From the NCBI RefSeq assembly GCF_002252675.1, contig NZ_NQKY01000013.1, positions 1-64,000 on the forward strand: DNA of 64,000 bases, in the 5' to 3' direction. The position numbers and the translations under genes were made by a program. Below the pieces are notes generated by a model that was not told the origin of the DNA, ran no database searches, and saw only the letters and a program-made list of their open reading frames with translations. Each line of letters opens with the position of its first letter. The first letter of the stretch is position 1. Of this stretch, positions 43,543 through 51,502 are shown in pieces. This DNA is from Synechococcus sp. BO 8801. GTDB lineage: Bacteria > Cyanobacteriota > Cyanobacteriia > PCC-6307 > Cyanobiaceae.

Positions 43543-44199
43543 TCAGGCACTGGTGAGGCGCCGCTGCCGCTCCAGTTCCCGGTCGTAGAAGCGTTGCAGC
43601 TCGGTGCGGCACTTCACCGGCTGGCCGTAGTGGCTGTCGCCCGCCAGGTTCGGCAGGGAGGCCCATTCCGGTGCCAGCCGTGCCAGCATCTCGGGCGTCA
43701 GGCCCTGGCGGTCGAAGCTCCCCAGGGCACCGCGCTGCTGGATCAGATGCAGGGCGGCCTGGTCCTGGCTGGCGGGGCCGAAGTCCCGGAGTCCGAGGCG
43801 TTCAGCCGCCCGATCCCAGGTGGTGGGCAGGAACTGGTAGGCACCGGCGGCGGCACTGGCATAGCCGCGCCGCACCACGGTGTCGGGGTGACGGCTGAGG
43901 TCGCCGAAGCGGTCCCCGCCGAAGAGCACCCGGTAGCCGTCGTCGCTGCCGCCCAGCCAGGTGCCTTCGGCGTAGCGGATCGTGTTGAGCAGGGCGCGCC
44001 GCTCGGGGGTGATCCCGTAGGGGCCGGGGGCGCTCGCCACCACCGGCCGGGCGGCGGGCTGGGGGGCGGGACGGACCACCTGTGGGGGGACGGGGGCGGC
44101 CGGGCGTTGCACCATCGGCAGCATCAGGAGCAGCACCAGGGTGAGGGGGCCACGCTGGAGCGGCTTCGGCGGCGACGGGAGGGGGCGACGCAAGGGCAA
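43543..44199 (-). CDS. Phage-lambda-R-like lysozyme (GH24/GH104), secreted
   Basis: A 218-residue protein with a signal-anchor-like start (GPLTLVLLLMLPMVQRPAAP), a proline-rich linker and a muramidase domain from about residue 63. The region LLNTIRYAEGTWLGGSDDGYRVLFGGDRFGDLSRHPD aligns by eye with lambda endolysin R (its SEGT catalytic Glu becomes AEGT, Glu78). AAAGAYQFLPTTWDRAAERLGLRDF and SQDQAALHLIQQRGAL are also family blocks. It may cut or remodel peptidoglycan in the periplasm. No phage gene is nearby, so it looks domesticated. The 297-base gap upstream should hold its promoter. Confidence 0.85.
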   Translation of the reverse strand: MPLRRPLPSPPKPLQRGPLTLVLLLMLPMVQRPAAPVPPQVVRPAPQPAARPVVASAPGPYGITPERRALLNTIRYAEGTWLGGSDDGYRVLFGGDRFGDLSRHPDTVVRRGYASAAAGAYQFLPTTWDRAAERLGLRDFGPASQDQAALHLIQQRGALGSFDRQGLTPEMLARLAPEWASLPNLAGDSHYGQPVKCRTELQRFYDRELERQRRLTSA

Positions 44200-44496
44200 G
44201 CGGTCGTCAGGGATCCATGACCCTGCTCAGGCCCGGGCCCTGGACGCGAGACCCCGTCGCCCGTACTGGACAGACCGGGGCCCGGTGTGCTTGCGAACCC
44301 CCTCCAGAAGGCGGGCTTTCAGGAAATATTCAGTCGGGAGCAGGGGGGCGCGGGAAACCGGCGGCCGCTGACCGCCCCCACCGGGCAACAGGCAGGTGCC
44401 GGTACACCCACAGCAAACGATCAGCTGTCGTGATCAATACATAACGATTGATTCACGCTTTTACCGGGCCCCTTGCCGCCAGAACCGCCCCCCGGT
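44200..44496 (-). other. Intergenic region upstream of the lysozyme gene
   Basis: Nearly 300 bases between the lysozyme start and the trpS stop (same strand), with no convincing gene. It contains an AT-rich stretch around 44430-44460 with an imperfect dyad, and no clear terminator for trpS. Confidence 0.5.
44430..44456 (-). promoter_or_regulatory. Dyad-symmetric AT-rich element, possible operator
   Basis: GTGATCAAT (44430-44438) and ATTGATTCAC (44447-44456) are complements apart from one extra base. The spacer is eight bases. No T-run follows on the minus strand, so an operator upstream of the lysozyme gene is likelier than a terminator of trpS, but this is weak. Confidence 0.3.
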
Positions 44497-45534
44497 TCAA
44501 TCCTGAGCCAGGAAACCGAGGGCGCTGCGGACCCGCTGCAGGGTCGCAGCGGCCACGCCCGAAGCCCGCTCCCGCCCGTCCCTGAGCACCGACTCGAGGT
44601 GGCCAGGGTCGCTGCGCAACTCCGTGTAGCGCTGCTGCAGGGGCCGCAGGGCCTCCACCGCGGCATCCGCCAGCAGGGGTTTGAAGGCCCCCCAGCCCAT
44701 GGCGGCGCAGTCCGCCGCCGCCCGCTCGCGGCCCACGCCGGAGAGCAGGGCATAGAGGCTGAGCAGGTTGTCGGCCTCCGGCCGCTCCGGGTTGCCGAAC
44801 TCCAGGCCCATGACCGGGTCGGTCTTGGCCCGCTTGATCTTGCGGGTGATGAGCTCGGGCGGGTCCAGCAGGGTGATGCGGGAGCCCTCGTTGGGGTCGC
44901 TCTTGCTCATCTTGCTGCTGCCGTCGGTGAGGCTCATCACCCGGGCCCCCTCCTTCAGGATCAGGGGCTCGGGCACCTTGAGGACGGGGTGCTCAGGATC
45001 CGGGGCGTAGCGGGCGTTGATGCGCTGCTGGGCGATGTCGCGGGCCAGCTCCAGGTGCTGCTTCTGGTCTTCCCCCACCGGCACCCGATCGGCGTCATAG
45101 AGAAGGATGTCCGCGGCCATCAGCACCGGGTAATCCAGCAGGCCAGCCGAGACGTTGTCGCCCTGCTTGAGCGCCTTCTCCTTGAACTGGATCATGCGCT
45201 CCAGCCAGTTGAGCGGCGTGACGCAGTTGAGCAGCCAGCAGAGCTCGCTGTGCTGGCTGACGTGGCTCTGAACGAACACCGTCGAACGCTGCGGATCGAT
45301 GCCGCAGGCCAGGTACAGGGCCGCCGTGGTGAGGGTGTCCTCGGCCAGGCGCTTCGGATCGTGGGGCACGGTGATCGCGTGCAGGTCGACCACGCAGAAG
45401 AAGGTCTCGTGGCTGTCCTGCAGGGCCACCCAGTTGCGGATCGCCCCCAGCCAGTTGCCCAGGTGCAGGGCCCCGGTGGGCTGCACGCCGGACAGCACCC
45501 GGGGCCGCGCCGTCCTGGCGCCGGTGTCGCTCAC
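44497..45534 (-). CDS. trpS: Tryptophanyl-tRNA synthetase
   Basis: A 345-residue class-I synthetase. The HIGH-like motif is SGVQPTGALHLGNWLGA, and the KMSKS motif is intact in GSSKMSKSDPNEGS. VPVGEDQKQHLELARDIAQQ and the DLHAITVPHDPKRL segment are also typical of the TrpRS family. The start ATG at 45534 overlaps the stop of the Ala/Glu-rich hypothetical gene by four bases. No anti-termination or leader peptide is seen. Full length. Confidence 0.97.
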   Translation of the reverse strand: MSDTGARTARPRVLSGVQPTGALHLGNWLGAIRNWVALQDSHETFFCVVDLHAITVPHDPKRLAEDTLTTAALYLACGIDPQRSTVFVQSHVSQHSELCWLLNCVTPLNWLERMIQFKEKALKQGDNVSAGLLDYPVLMAADILLYDADRVPVGEDQKQHLELARDIAQQRINARYAPDPEHPVLKVPEPLILKEGARVMSLTDGSSKMSKSDPNEGSRITLLDPPELITRKIKRAKTDPVMGLEFGNPERPEADNLLSLYALLSGVGRERAAADCAAMGWGAFKPLLADAAVEALRPLQQRYTELRSDPGHLESVLRDGRERASGVAAATLQRVRSALGFLAQD

Positions 45535-46100
45535 GCTTCCGGAGTGGCGTCGCCCTCGGTGTCGGCGGAGGCCGTCGCCCCCTCAGCCGCCTCAGGGGCG
45601 GCCTCCGCGGCCTCGGCGGAATCAACGTCCTGGGCTTCAGCCTCGGCCTCGGCCTCCGGCGCTTCAGCCGGGGCTTCGGCTTCGATCACCGCCACCGGGG
45701 CAGCGGGCCGGCTGGGCCGGGCGAAGGGGTCGATCCGGGCACCGCCGTGGCCGCCACGGCCCACCTGGCGGGGCTGGCCATCGCCACCGCCCCGTCGGGG
45801 CTCACCCCCCCGGGGAGCGGGGACGCGGGATCCCGCCTGGGCCCGGTGCTCGGCCACCAGGGCCTCGAGCTGTCCCTTCTCCAGCTGGTCGGCGAGGGTG
45901 CGGAGGGCAAAACCCAGCACCGCGACGGTGGAGCGCAGGCCGAAGGCCTCCTGCAGGGCGCGGGCGGCCTGCATCTCGTTGTCGCTGAGGCGGATGCGGA
46001 AGCCGCCGGGCTCCCGGTTCGGCCCCGAACGGCCGCCCCGCTCGGGGGCATCCCCGCGGCCGGAGCCCACGGGATGAGGGGTGTTGGTGTCGTCCGCCAT
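45531..46100 (-). CDS. Hypothetical protein with a ribbon-helix-helix-like region and Ala/Glu-rich tail
   Basis: A 189-residue protein (ATG at 46100; one five codons earlier is possible). After a Gly/Arg-rich start, the central stretch FRIRLSDNEMQAARALQEAFGLRSTVAVLGFALRTLADQLE looks like a strand-helix-helix DNA-binding motif of the ribbon-helix-helix class, judged by shape only. The rest is low complexity: Arg/Gly-rich, then a long Ala/Glu/Asp-rich acidic tail. The last four bases overlap trpS. It may regulate DNA or be a scaffold; function unknown. Confidence 0.65.
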   Translation of the reverse strand: MADDTNTPHPVGSGRGDAPERGGRSGPNREPGGFRIRLSDNEMQAARALQEAFGLRSTVAVLGFALRTLADQLEKGQLEALVAEHRAQAGSRVPAPRGGEPRRGGGDGQPRQVGRGGHGGARIDPFARPSRPAAPVAVIEAEAPAEAPEAEAEAEAQDVDSAEAAEAAPEAAEGATASADTEGDATPEA

Positions 46101-46115
46101 GGCCGCAGCCCGCAA

Positions 46116-46700
46116 TCAGGGGCAAGTGTCGCGCATCGACGTCCGGCCGGCGGCGACGTCAGGACCCAGCCACAGCAGCCGGTGCCTGCCCAGGCGGGCG
46201 CTGCCGTCCCGCCGGGCCAGCACCAGCAGCGGCACGGGCCGGGGCCCGCCGGCGGCGAAGCGCAGCCGGTACTGCTGGAGCAGGTCCAGGTAGGTCTCGA
46301 GCGTCCAGCCCTGGGTGCCCCGCTCCTGGGCGGCCCAGAACTTCCGCAGCGCCTCCCGGCAGGCCTCCGCCCCGAAGTCCTCCCAGCAGAGCCGCTCGGC
46401 CTCCCAGGCCGGACGACCGGCGGCCACCAGCTCCCGGTAGCGCCGCAGCTCGGGGGCCTCCTGGCTGCAGTCCGGCGGCAGGCGGCTGGCCAGGTGTTCC
46501 ACCGGGACCCGGCTCAGGCGCAGCCAGCAGCGCTCCAGCAGCAGCACCGGCAGGCCGCCGTGCCAGTGGTCGCTGCCCTCCAGTTCCTCCAGGGCGCGAC
46601 GCAGCTCCTCCAGGTGGGGGTCCAGCAGGAACAGGCCGTCCAGCGTCGCAGCCGGGCCGGACGTCACAGCCTTGCCGTAACGGGCATCGGAAGACGGCAC
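46116..46700 (-). CDS. Conserved hypothetical protein (194 residues)
   Basis: A soluble protein with many Leu, Arg and Trp residues: EELRRALEELEGSDHWHGGLPVLLLERCWLRLSR, then EAERLCWEDFGAEACREALRKFWAAQERGTQGWTLETYLDLLQQYR. No catalytic signature, signal peptide or membrane helix is visible and I do not recognise the family. The stop is 15 bases upstream of the next start, so it is likely co-transcribed with the ribbon-helix-helix-like gene and trpS. It starts near the divergent DUF697 gene (88 bases between starts). Confidence 0.68.
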   Translation of the reverse strand: MPSSDARYGKAVTSGPAATLDGLFLLDPHLEELRRALEELEGSDHWHGGLPVLLLERCWLRLSRVPVEHLASRLPPDCSQEAPELRRYRELVAAGRPAWEAERLCWEDFGAEACREALRKFWAAQERGTQGWTLETYLDLLQQYRLRFAAGGPRPVPLLVLARRDGSARLGRHRLLWLGPDVAAGRTSMRDTCP

Positions 46701-46787
46701 GGAGGGGACCCGGACGACAGAACGAATAATGCTGGGTCCAGCAGGGATCTGCAGGGACGGTGTCTTAAGGGAGGTGGACGCGGGGGT

Positions 46788-48254
46788 GTGAGCCCCGTCA
46801 CTTCTGAGCTAGAGAGGCATCGCCGCCGGTACCCACCCGTGACGCCACCGGACCCCCTGCGCCCCGCCGCCCTGGCCTCCCTGCTGCCCGCCGGCTGGGG
46901 CAGGCAGGCCCTGTTGCTGGCCGGGGGGGTGATCGGGGGCGAACTGCTGCTGCGGGCGTTGCCCGGCGAAGGACTGGGTCTGGTGGGGATCGCCGGGGTG
47001 GCGGCGGGCTGGTGGTGGCTGGGCCGGCGGCCCGCCCGCCTGGCACCGCCCCGCTTGCCCGCCAGCTTCGACGCCTGGGTGCGGCGCTGCGAGGAGCTGC
47101 TGCTCCAGTTCGAGCATCTGAAGGGGGAGACGGCCGAGGGAGAGCCGGGCGAAGGCCAGATCCAGCGCCGCGCCGGCCTTGCCGCCCTGAGGGAGGAGGG
47201 GGCCCGGCCCGGTCTCCAGCTCGCCCTGGTGGGCTCCGTCGCTCCCGACGCCTCCTGGGCCCCTGCGCTGCAGCAGGCCCTGCGCGGCCGGCTGGCCCTG
47301 AGCCTGCGGTGGGGTGAGGCCCTGCCGGCGGTGAGCCGGGAGCGCCAGTGGCCGGAGGGCTTCGCCGCCGCCGATGTGGTGCTGTTCCACCTGGTGACCC
47401 CCCTGCGGGCCGCCGATCTGCGCTGGCTGGAGGCGGTGCCCAAGGTCCAGCCCCTGTGGCTGCTGGTGCAACCGGAGGCCCCCTGCGATCCGGCCGACCT
47501 GGCGGCCGAACTGGCCTCCCAGTGGCCCGGCGCCGCCGCTGACCGGCTGCTGCCGTGGGACGGCTGCCCCGAAGCCCTGACCGCCAGCCTGCAGCCCCTG
47601 GCCCGCTGGCTGGCGGCCGAGGGAGCGTCCCTGCGCCGGGCCACGCCCCTGCGGCGCATCGAGGCCCTGCACCGGTGCTGGCAGGCCGATCTGGAACGGC
47701 TGCGGCGGCAACGGCTGGTCCAGCTGCAGCAGCGCACCCAGTGGATCGTGGCGGCCGGCGTGTTCGCCGCGCCCCTGCCCTCCCTCGATCTGCTGGTGCT
47801 GGCGGCGGCCAACGGCCTGATGCTGCAGGAGATGGCCCGTCTCTGGGGCTGCCCCTGGAGCACCGAACAGCTCAAGGCCGCCGCGGTGGAACTGGGCAAG
47901 GCCTCCCTGCTGCTGGGGGTGGTGGAGTGGAGCAGCCAGGCCCTGATCGCCGCCGCGCGCCTCCACGGCGCCACCTGGCTGGTGGGCGGGGCGGTCCAGG
48001 CCCTGAGCGCGGCCTACCTGACCCGGGTGGTGAGCCATGCCATGGCCGATGTGCTGGCCCTCTCCGTCGGCGTCGAGGCTCCGGACCTCGAGCGGATCAA
48101 GCGGGAAGCCCCCCTGCTGGTGGCGCGGGCGGCCGAGGCGGAGAAGCTCGACTGGTCCGGTTTCCTGCAGCAGGCTCGGACCTGGATCAGCCAGCAGCTG
48201 ACAACACCATCCCCGTCATCACTGGCCGCGCCATCCCTGCCGCCCGCGGTGTGA
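46788..48254 (+). CDS. DUF697-family membrane protein
   Basis: A 488-residue protein. The N-terminal third has two hydrophobic helices (LLLAGGVIGGELLLRALPG and LGLVGIAGVAAGWWWLGRR), the middle resembles a degenerate GTPase-like region with LALVGSVAPDAS and AAADVVLFHLVT, and the C-terminal DUF697 domain contains hydrophobic segments including WIVAAGVFAAPLPSLDLLVLAAANGLMLQEMARLWG. In other proteins DUF697 is linked to GTPases, but here the GTP-binding motifs (GxxxxGKS) are missing. The GTG at 46788 is chosen for a good Shine-Dalgarno (GGGAGG) upstream; a GTG at 46839 is also possible. psbA follows. Confidence 0.82.
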   Translation: MSPVTSELERHRRRYPPVTPPDPLRPAALASLLPAGWGRQALLLAGGVIGGELLLRALPGEGLGLVGIAGVAAGWWWLGRRPARLAPPRLPASFDAWVRRCEELLLQFEHLKGETAEGEPGEGQIQRRAGLAALREEGARPGLQLALVGSVAPDASWAPALQQALRGRLALSLRWGEALPAVSRERQWPEGFAAADVVLFHLVTPLRAADLRWLEAVPKVQPLWLLVQPEAPCDPADLAAELASQWPGAAADRLLPWDGCPEALTASLQPLARWLAAEGASLRRATPLRRIEALHRCWQADLERLRRQRLVQLQQRTQWIVAAGVFAAPLPSLDLLVLAAANGLMLQEMARLWGCPWSTEQLKAAAVELGKASLLLGVVEWSSQALIAAARLHGATWLVGGAVQALSAAYLTRVVSHAMADVLALSVGVEAPDLERIKREAPLLVARAAEAEKLDWSGFLQQARTWISQQLTTPSPSSLAAPSLPPAV

Positions 48255-48261
48255 CGCTGTT

Positions 48262-48304
48262 TTCATGACGTGCTTTCATGAAGTCTCTTCATGAATATTC
48301 ATTG
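48262..48304 (+). promoter_or_regulatory. Tandem TTCATGA repeats upstream of psbA
   Basis: TTCATGA occurs at 48262, 48275 and 48288, exactly 13 bases apart, and a degenerate fourth copy (TTCATTG) starts at 48298. The core TCATGA is a palindrome. It lies 120-160 bases before the psbA start, immediately after the DUF697 stop, where upstream regulators of psbA would bind. Confidence 0.55.
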
Positions 48305-48377
48305 CGTATCGACCCGATTGCCTGAAGGATCGTTGCGCTCAGGTTCGGGATCCCAGGAGATTTCTTAGTGTGAACGC

Positions 48378-48394
48378 ACCTCCCTTGTGGAGGT
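48378..48394 (+). promoter_or_regulatory. Stem-loop in the psbA leader
   Basis: ACCTCC (48378-48383) pairs perfectly with GGAGGT (48389-48394) over a five-base loop. The GGAGG arm is 30 bases before the start codon, too far to serve directly as ribosome-binding site; no other good site lies close to the ATG. A role in mRNA stability or translation is inferred. Confidence 0.5.
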
Positions 48395-48424
48395 ATCACT
48401 GCGTCTTCCTACCGTCTTACTTCC

Positions 48425-49501
48425 ATGACCACTGCCATTCGCAGCGGCCGCTCGGAAAGCTGGGAAAGCTTCTGCGCCTGGGTCACCTCCACCAACAACC
48501 GCATCTACGTCGGTTGGTTCGGTGTGCTGATGATTCCCTGCCTCCTGGCCGCCGCCATCTGCTTCATCGTCGCCTTCATCGCGGCCCCCTCCGTCGACAT
48601 CGACGGCATCCGTGAGCCCGTCGCCGGCTCCCTGATCCAGGGCAACAACATCATCTCCGGCGCCGTTGTTCCCTCCAGCAACGCCATCGGTCTGCACCTC
48701 TACCCGATCTGGGAAGCCGCCAGCCTTGACGAGTGGCTGTACAACGGTGGCCCCTACCAGCTGGTGGTCTTCCACTTCCTGATCGGCATCTCGGCCTACA
48801 TGGGCCGCCAGTGGGAGCTCTCCTACCGGCTCGGCATGCGCCCCTGGATCTGCGTCGCCTACTCCGCCCCCCTCTCGGCGGCCTTCGCGGTGTTCCTGAT
48901 CTACCCCTTTGGTCAGGGTTCCTTCTCCGACGGCATGCCCCTCGGCATCAGCGGCACCTTCAACTTCATGCTGGTGTTCCAGGCTGAGCACAACATCCTG
49001 ATGCACCCCTTCCACATGCTGGGTGTGGCGGGTGTGTTCGGTGGCTCCCTGTTCTCCGCCATGCATGGTTCGCTCGTCACCAGCTCCCTGGTGCGTGAGA
49101 CCACCGAGACCGAGTCCCAGAACTACGGCTACAAGTTCGGCCAGGAGGAAGAGACCTACAACATCGTGGCTGCCCACGGTTACTTCGGTCGCCTGATCTT
49201 CCAGTACGCCTCGTTCAACAACAGCCGCAGCCTCCACTTCTTCCTGGCCGCCTGGCCCGTGGTCGGCATCTGGTTCACCGCCCTGGGCGTGAGCACGATG
49301 GCCTTCAACCTGAACGGCTTCAACTTCAACCAGTCCATCCTTGATGGCCAGGGCCGGGTGATCAACACCTGGGCCGACGTGCTCAACCGTGCCGGCCTCG
49401 GCATGGAAGTGATGCACGAGCGCAACGCCCACAACTTCCCCCTCGATCTGGCCACCGTGCAGTCCGTTCCCGTGGCCCTGCAGGCCCCGGCGATCGGCTG
49501 A
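48425..49501 (+). CDS. psbA: Photosystem II reaction-centre protein D1
   Basis: A 358-residue D1 protein that binds the primary donor chlorophylls, pheophytin, QB and most ligands of the Mn4Ca cluster. Its five helices and landmark segments are intact: [80 protein letters not shown], and the Mn ligand end [14 protein letters not shown]. The residue equivalent to position 130 is Gln (GRQWE), the form linked to standard-light D1 rather than the high-light Glu form. The mature end should be Ala343 after removal of a 15-residue extension. A strong terminator follows. The coding region is less GC-rich than its neighbours. Confidence 0.99.
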   Translation: MTTAIRSGRSESWESFCAWVTSTNNRIYVGWFGVLMIPCLLAAAICFIVAFIAAPSVDIDGIREPVAGSLIQGNNIISGAVVPSSNAIGLHLYPIWEAASLDEWLYNGGPYQLVVFHFLIGISAYMGRQWELSYRLGMRPWICVAYSAPLSAAFAVFLIYPFGQGSFSDGMPLGISGTFNFMLVFQAEHNILMHPFHMLGVAGVFGGSLFSAMHGSLVTSSLVRETTETESQNYGYKFGQEEETYNIVAAHGYFGRLIFQYASFNNSRSLHFFLAAWPVVGIWFTALGVSTMAFNLNGFNFNQSILDGQGRVINTWADVLNRAGLGMEVMHERNAHNFPLDLATVQSVPVALQAPAIG

Positions 49502-49566
49502 TTCCCTCGGCACCCGCGATCGGCTGCGTCCCGCGGGGCGCTCGCCGATCCACCCCTGCCCCCCCC

Positions 49567-49604
49567 AGCCCCCTCTGTCCCCTGCGGACGCCGAGGGGGC
49601 TTTT
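49567..49604 (+). terminator. Rho-independent terminator of psbA
   Basis: AGCCCCCTC (49567-49575) pairs with GAGGGGGCT (49593-49601), giving a 9-bp stem with a 17-base loop and a run of four T. It is 65 bases after the psbA stop. Confidence 0.82.
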
Positions 49605-49686
49605 CCTTGGCGGCCATCCGGCCGTGGCTGGGCCGCGGCGGCGGCCAGAATGTACACTCCAAGCTTTCTGTTCGCCAGCGGCCGCC

Positions 49687-50700
49687 ATGCCCCAGCACCG
49701 CCGTGACGGCCAGGGCCACCCCGAAGGCCCCCGGTTCCGCCTGAAGCAGGCCCTGGTGGCCGCCGCCCTGGTGGTTCCGCTGCTGGCCGGCGGCTGCGCC
49801 CCCGGGCCCGAGGCCGGCGGCAAGGCCCCCGGCACCGGAGACACCGCCGGGGCCAGCGGCAGCGCAGGGGCGAAGGACGGGCGCCCCCTGGTGCTCACCA
49901 CCTTCACGATCCTGGCGGACATGGCCCGCCAGGTGGCCGGCGAGCGGGTGCGGGTGGAATCGATCACCCGGCTGGGGGCCGAGATCCACGGCTACGAGCC
50001 CACCCCCAGCGATCTCAAGCGGGCCTCGGGGGCCCAGATGGTGCTGGAGAACGGCTTCGGGCTGGAACGCTGGGCCCAGCGCTTCTACGCCGGTCTCCCC
50101 GAGGTGCCCCACGTGACCCTCACCGAGGGCATCACGCCCCTGCCGATCGCCGGCGACGCCTACCAGGGCAAGCCCAACCCCCACGCCTGGATGTCCCCCC
50201 GGCTGGCCAAGGTCTATGTGGAAAACATCCGCCGCGCCCTGACCCGGCTCGACCCCGCCGGGGCCGCCACCTTCCAGCGCAATGCCAAGCGCTACAGCGC
50301 CGAGCTGGACGCCCTCGACCGGGAGCTGCGGACCTCCCTGGCCCGGATCCCCCCCGGCCAGCGGGTGCTGGCCACCTGTGAGGGGGCCTTCTCCTACCTC
50401 GCCCGCGACTACGGCCTCACCGAGGCCTACCTGTGGCCGGTGAACGCCGAATCCCAGGTCACCCCCCAGCGGATGGCCCGCCTGATCGCCCTGGTGAAGG
50501 AGCGCCGGGTGCCGGCGGTGTTCTGCGAGAGCACGGTCAGCGCCGAGCCCCAGAAGCAGGTGGCGAAGCAGTCGGGGGCCCGCTTCGGCGGCGTGTTCCA
50601 CGTGGATTCGCTCTCCCTGCCGGACGGCCCGGCCCCCAATCTCCTGGAGCTGCAGCGTCATAACGTGGAGACCCTGCAAGCGGGTCTGGCGGGGAGCTGA
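49687..50700 (+). CDS. mntC: Manganese (or zinc) ABC transporter substrate-binding lipoprotein
   Basis: A 337-residue periplasmic binding protein of the cluster A-I metal family. The ATG at 49687 opens a lipoprotein signal peptide with lipobox LAGGC. The metal ligands are the usual set: His in EIHGYEPTPSDL, His in NPHAWMSPRLA, Glu in CEGAFSYLARDYG and Asp in FHVDSLS. These match Synechocystis MntC more than ZnuA, which has a His-rich loop that is missing here. The ATPase and permease genes follow with 5-base spacing and a four-base overlap. Mn is the inferred substrate, supported by the psbA gene just upstream. Confidence 0.9.
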   Translation: MPQHRRDGQGHPEGPRFRLKQALVAAALVVPLLAGGCAPGPEAGGKAPGTGDTAGASGSAGAKDGRPLVLTTFTILADMARQVAGERVRVESITRLGAEIHGYEPTPSDLKRASGAQMVLENGFGLERWAQRFYAGLPEVPHVTLTEGITPLPIAGDAYQGKPNPHAWMSPRLAKVYVENIRRALTRLDPAGAATFQRNAKRYSAELDALDRELRTSLARIPPGQRVLATCEGAFSYLARDYGLTEAYLWPVNAESQVTPQRMARLIALVKERRVPAVFCESTVSAEPQKQVAKQSGARFGGVFHVDSLSLPDGPAPNLLELQRHNVETLQAGLAGS

Positions 50701-50704
50701 ACCG

Positions 50705-51502
50705 ATGCCCTCTCGCCCCACCCCCTTCCCCGGCAGCGAGCGGATCGCCGTCCGCAACCTCTGCGTCGATTACCACGGGGTGGTGGCCGTCCATGAGGCC
50801 TCCCTGCATCTCGATGCCGGCACCATCTGCGCCCTGGTGGGGATGAACGGGGCCGGCAAATCCACCCTGTTCAAGGCCCTGATGGGCTTCGTGCGCCCCT
50901 CGGCCGGCAGCATCGCCATCAATGGCCTGCCCCTGCGGCAGGCGCGCCGGGCCCGGGCGGTGGCCTACGTCCCCCAGACCGAGAGCGTCGACTGGAACTT
51001 CCCGGTCAACGTCCATGAGGTGGTGATGATGGGCCGCTACGGGGCCATGAATCTGCTGCGCATCCCCCGTCCGATCGACCGGCAGGCGGTGAAGGAGGCG
51101 CTGGAGCGGGTGGACCTGTGGCCGCTGCGCCACCGCCAGATCGGAGCCCTCTCCGGCGGCCAGCGCAAGCGGGCCTTCCTGGCGCGGGCCCTGGCCCAGG
51201 GCGCCTCGGTGATGCTGCTGGATGAGCCCTTCAACGGCGTCGACATCCGCACCGAGAAACTGATGATCGAGCTGTTCGAGCAGTTCCGCCGCGAGGGGCG
51301 CACCCTGATGATCTCCACCCACGACCTGGCCCACGTCACCAGCTTCTGCGACCAGGTGGTGCTGATCAACAAGACCGTGCTCGCCTACGGCGAGACCTCC
51401 TCGGTGTTCACCAGCGAGAACCTGGCCCTCACCTTCGGCGGCCTGCGGCTGGAGGGCGACCCGACCACCGCCGTCGAGCCCGAGCCGCCGCAGGCGCCAT
51501 GA
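50705..51502 (+). CDS. mntA: Manganese ABC transporter ATPase
   Basis: A 265-residue ATP-binding subunit. It has Walker A GMNGAGKSTLFKALMG, Q-loop VPQTESVDW, signature LSGGQRKRAFLARAL, Walker B VMLLDEPFNGVD and the switch His in ISTHDLAHV. The start ATG is 5 bases after the mntC stop; it overlaps the mntB start by four bases. The FNFPVNVHEVVMMGRYG block (here WNFPVNVHEVVMMGRYG) is common in metal transporter ATPases of the MntA/ZnuC type. Confidence 0.95.
   Translation: MPSRPTPFPGSERIAVRNLCVDYHGVVAVHEASLHLDAGTICALVGMNGAGKSTLFKALMGFVRPSAGSIAINGLPLRQARRARAVAYVPQTESVDWNFPVNVHEVVMMGRYGAMNLLRIPRPIDRQAVKEALERVDLWPLRHRQIGALSGGQRKRAFLARALAQGASVMLLDEPFNGVDIRTEKLMIELFEQFRREGRTLMISTHDLAHVTSFCDQVVLINKTVLAYGETSSVFTSENLALTFGGLRLEGDPTTAVEPEPPQAP

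Noticed and set aside
43543-44199. Prophage remnant around the lambda-like lysozyme
   Set aside because: Flanking genes are ordinary cyanobacterial housekeeping genes, with no holin, integrase, capsid or attachment-site repeat.
48262-48304. CRISPR repeats or HLR1 light-control element upstream of psbA
   Set aside because: The repeat is only seven bases with 6-base spacers, too short for CRISPR, and the sequence does not match the TTACA-type HLR1 motif.
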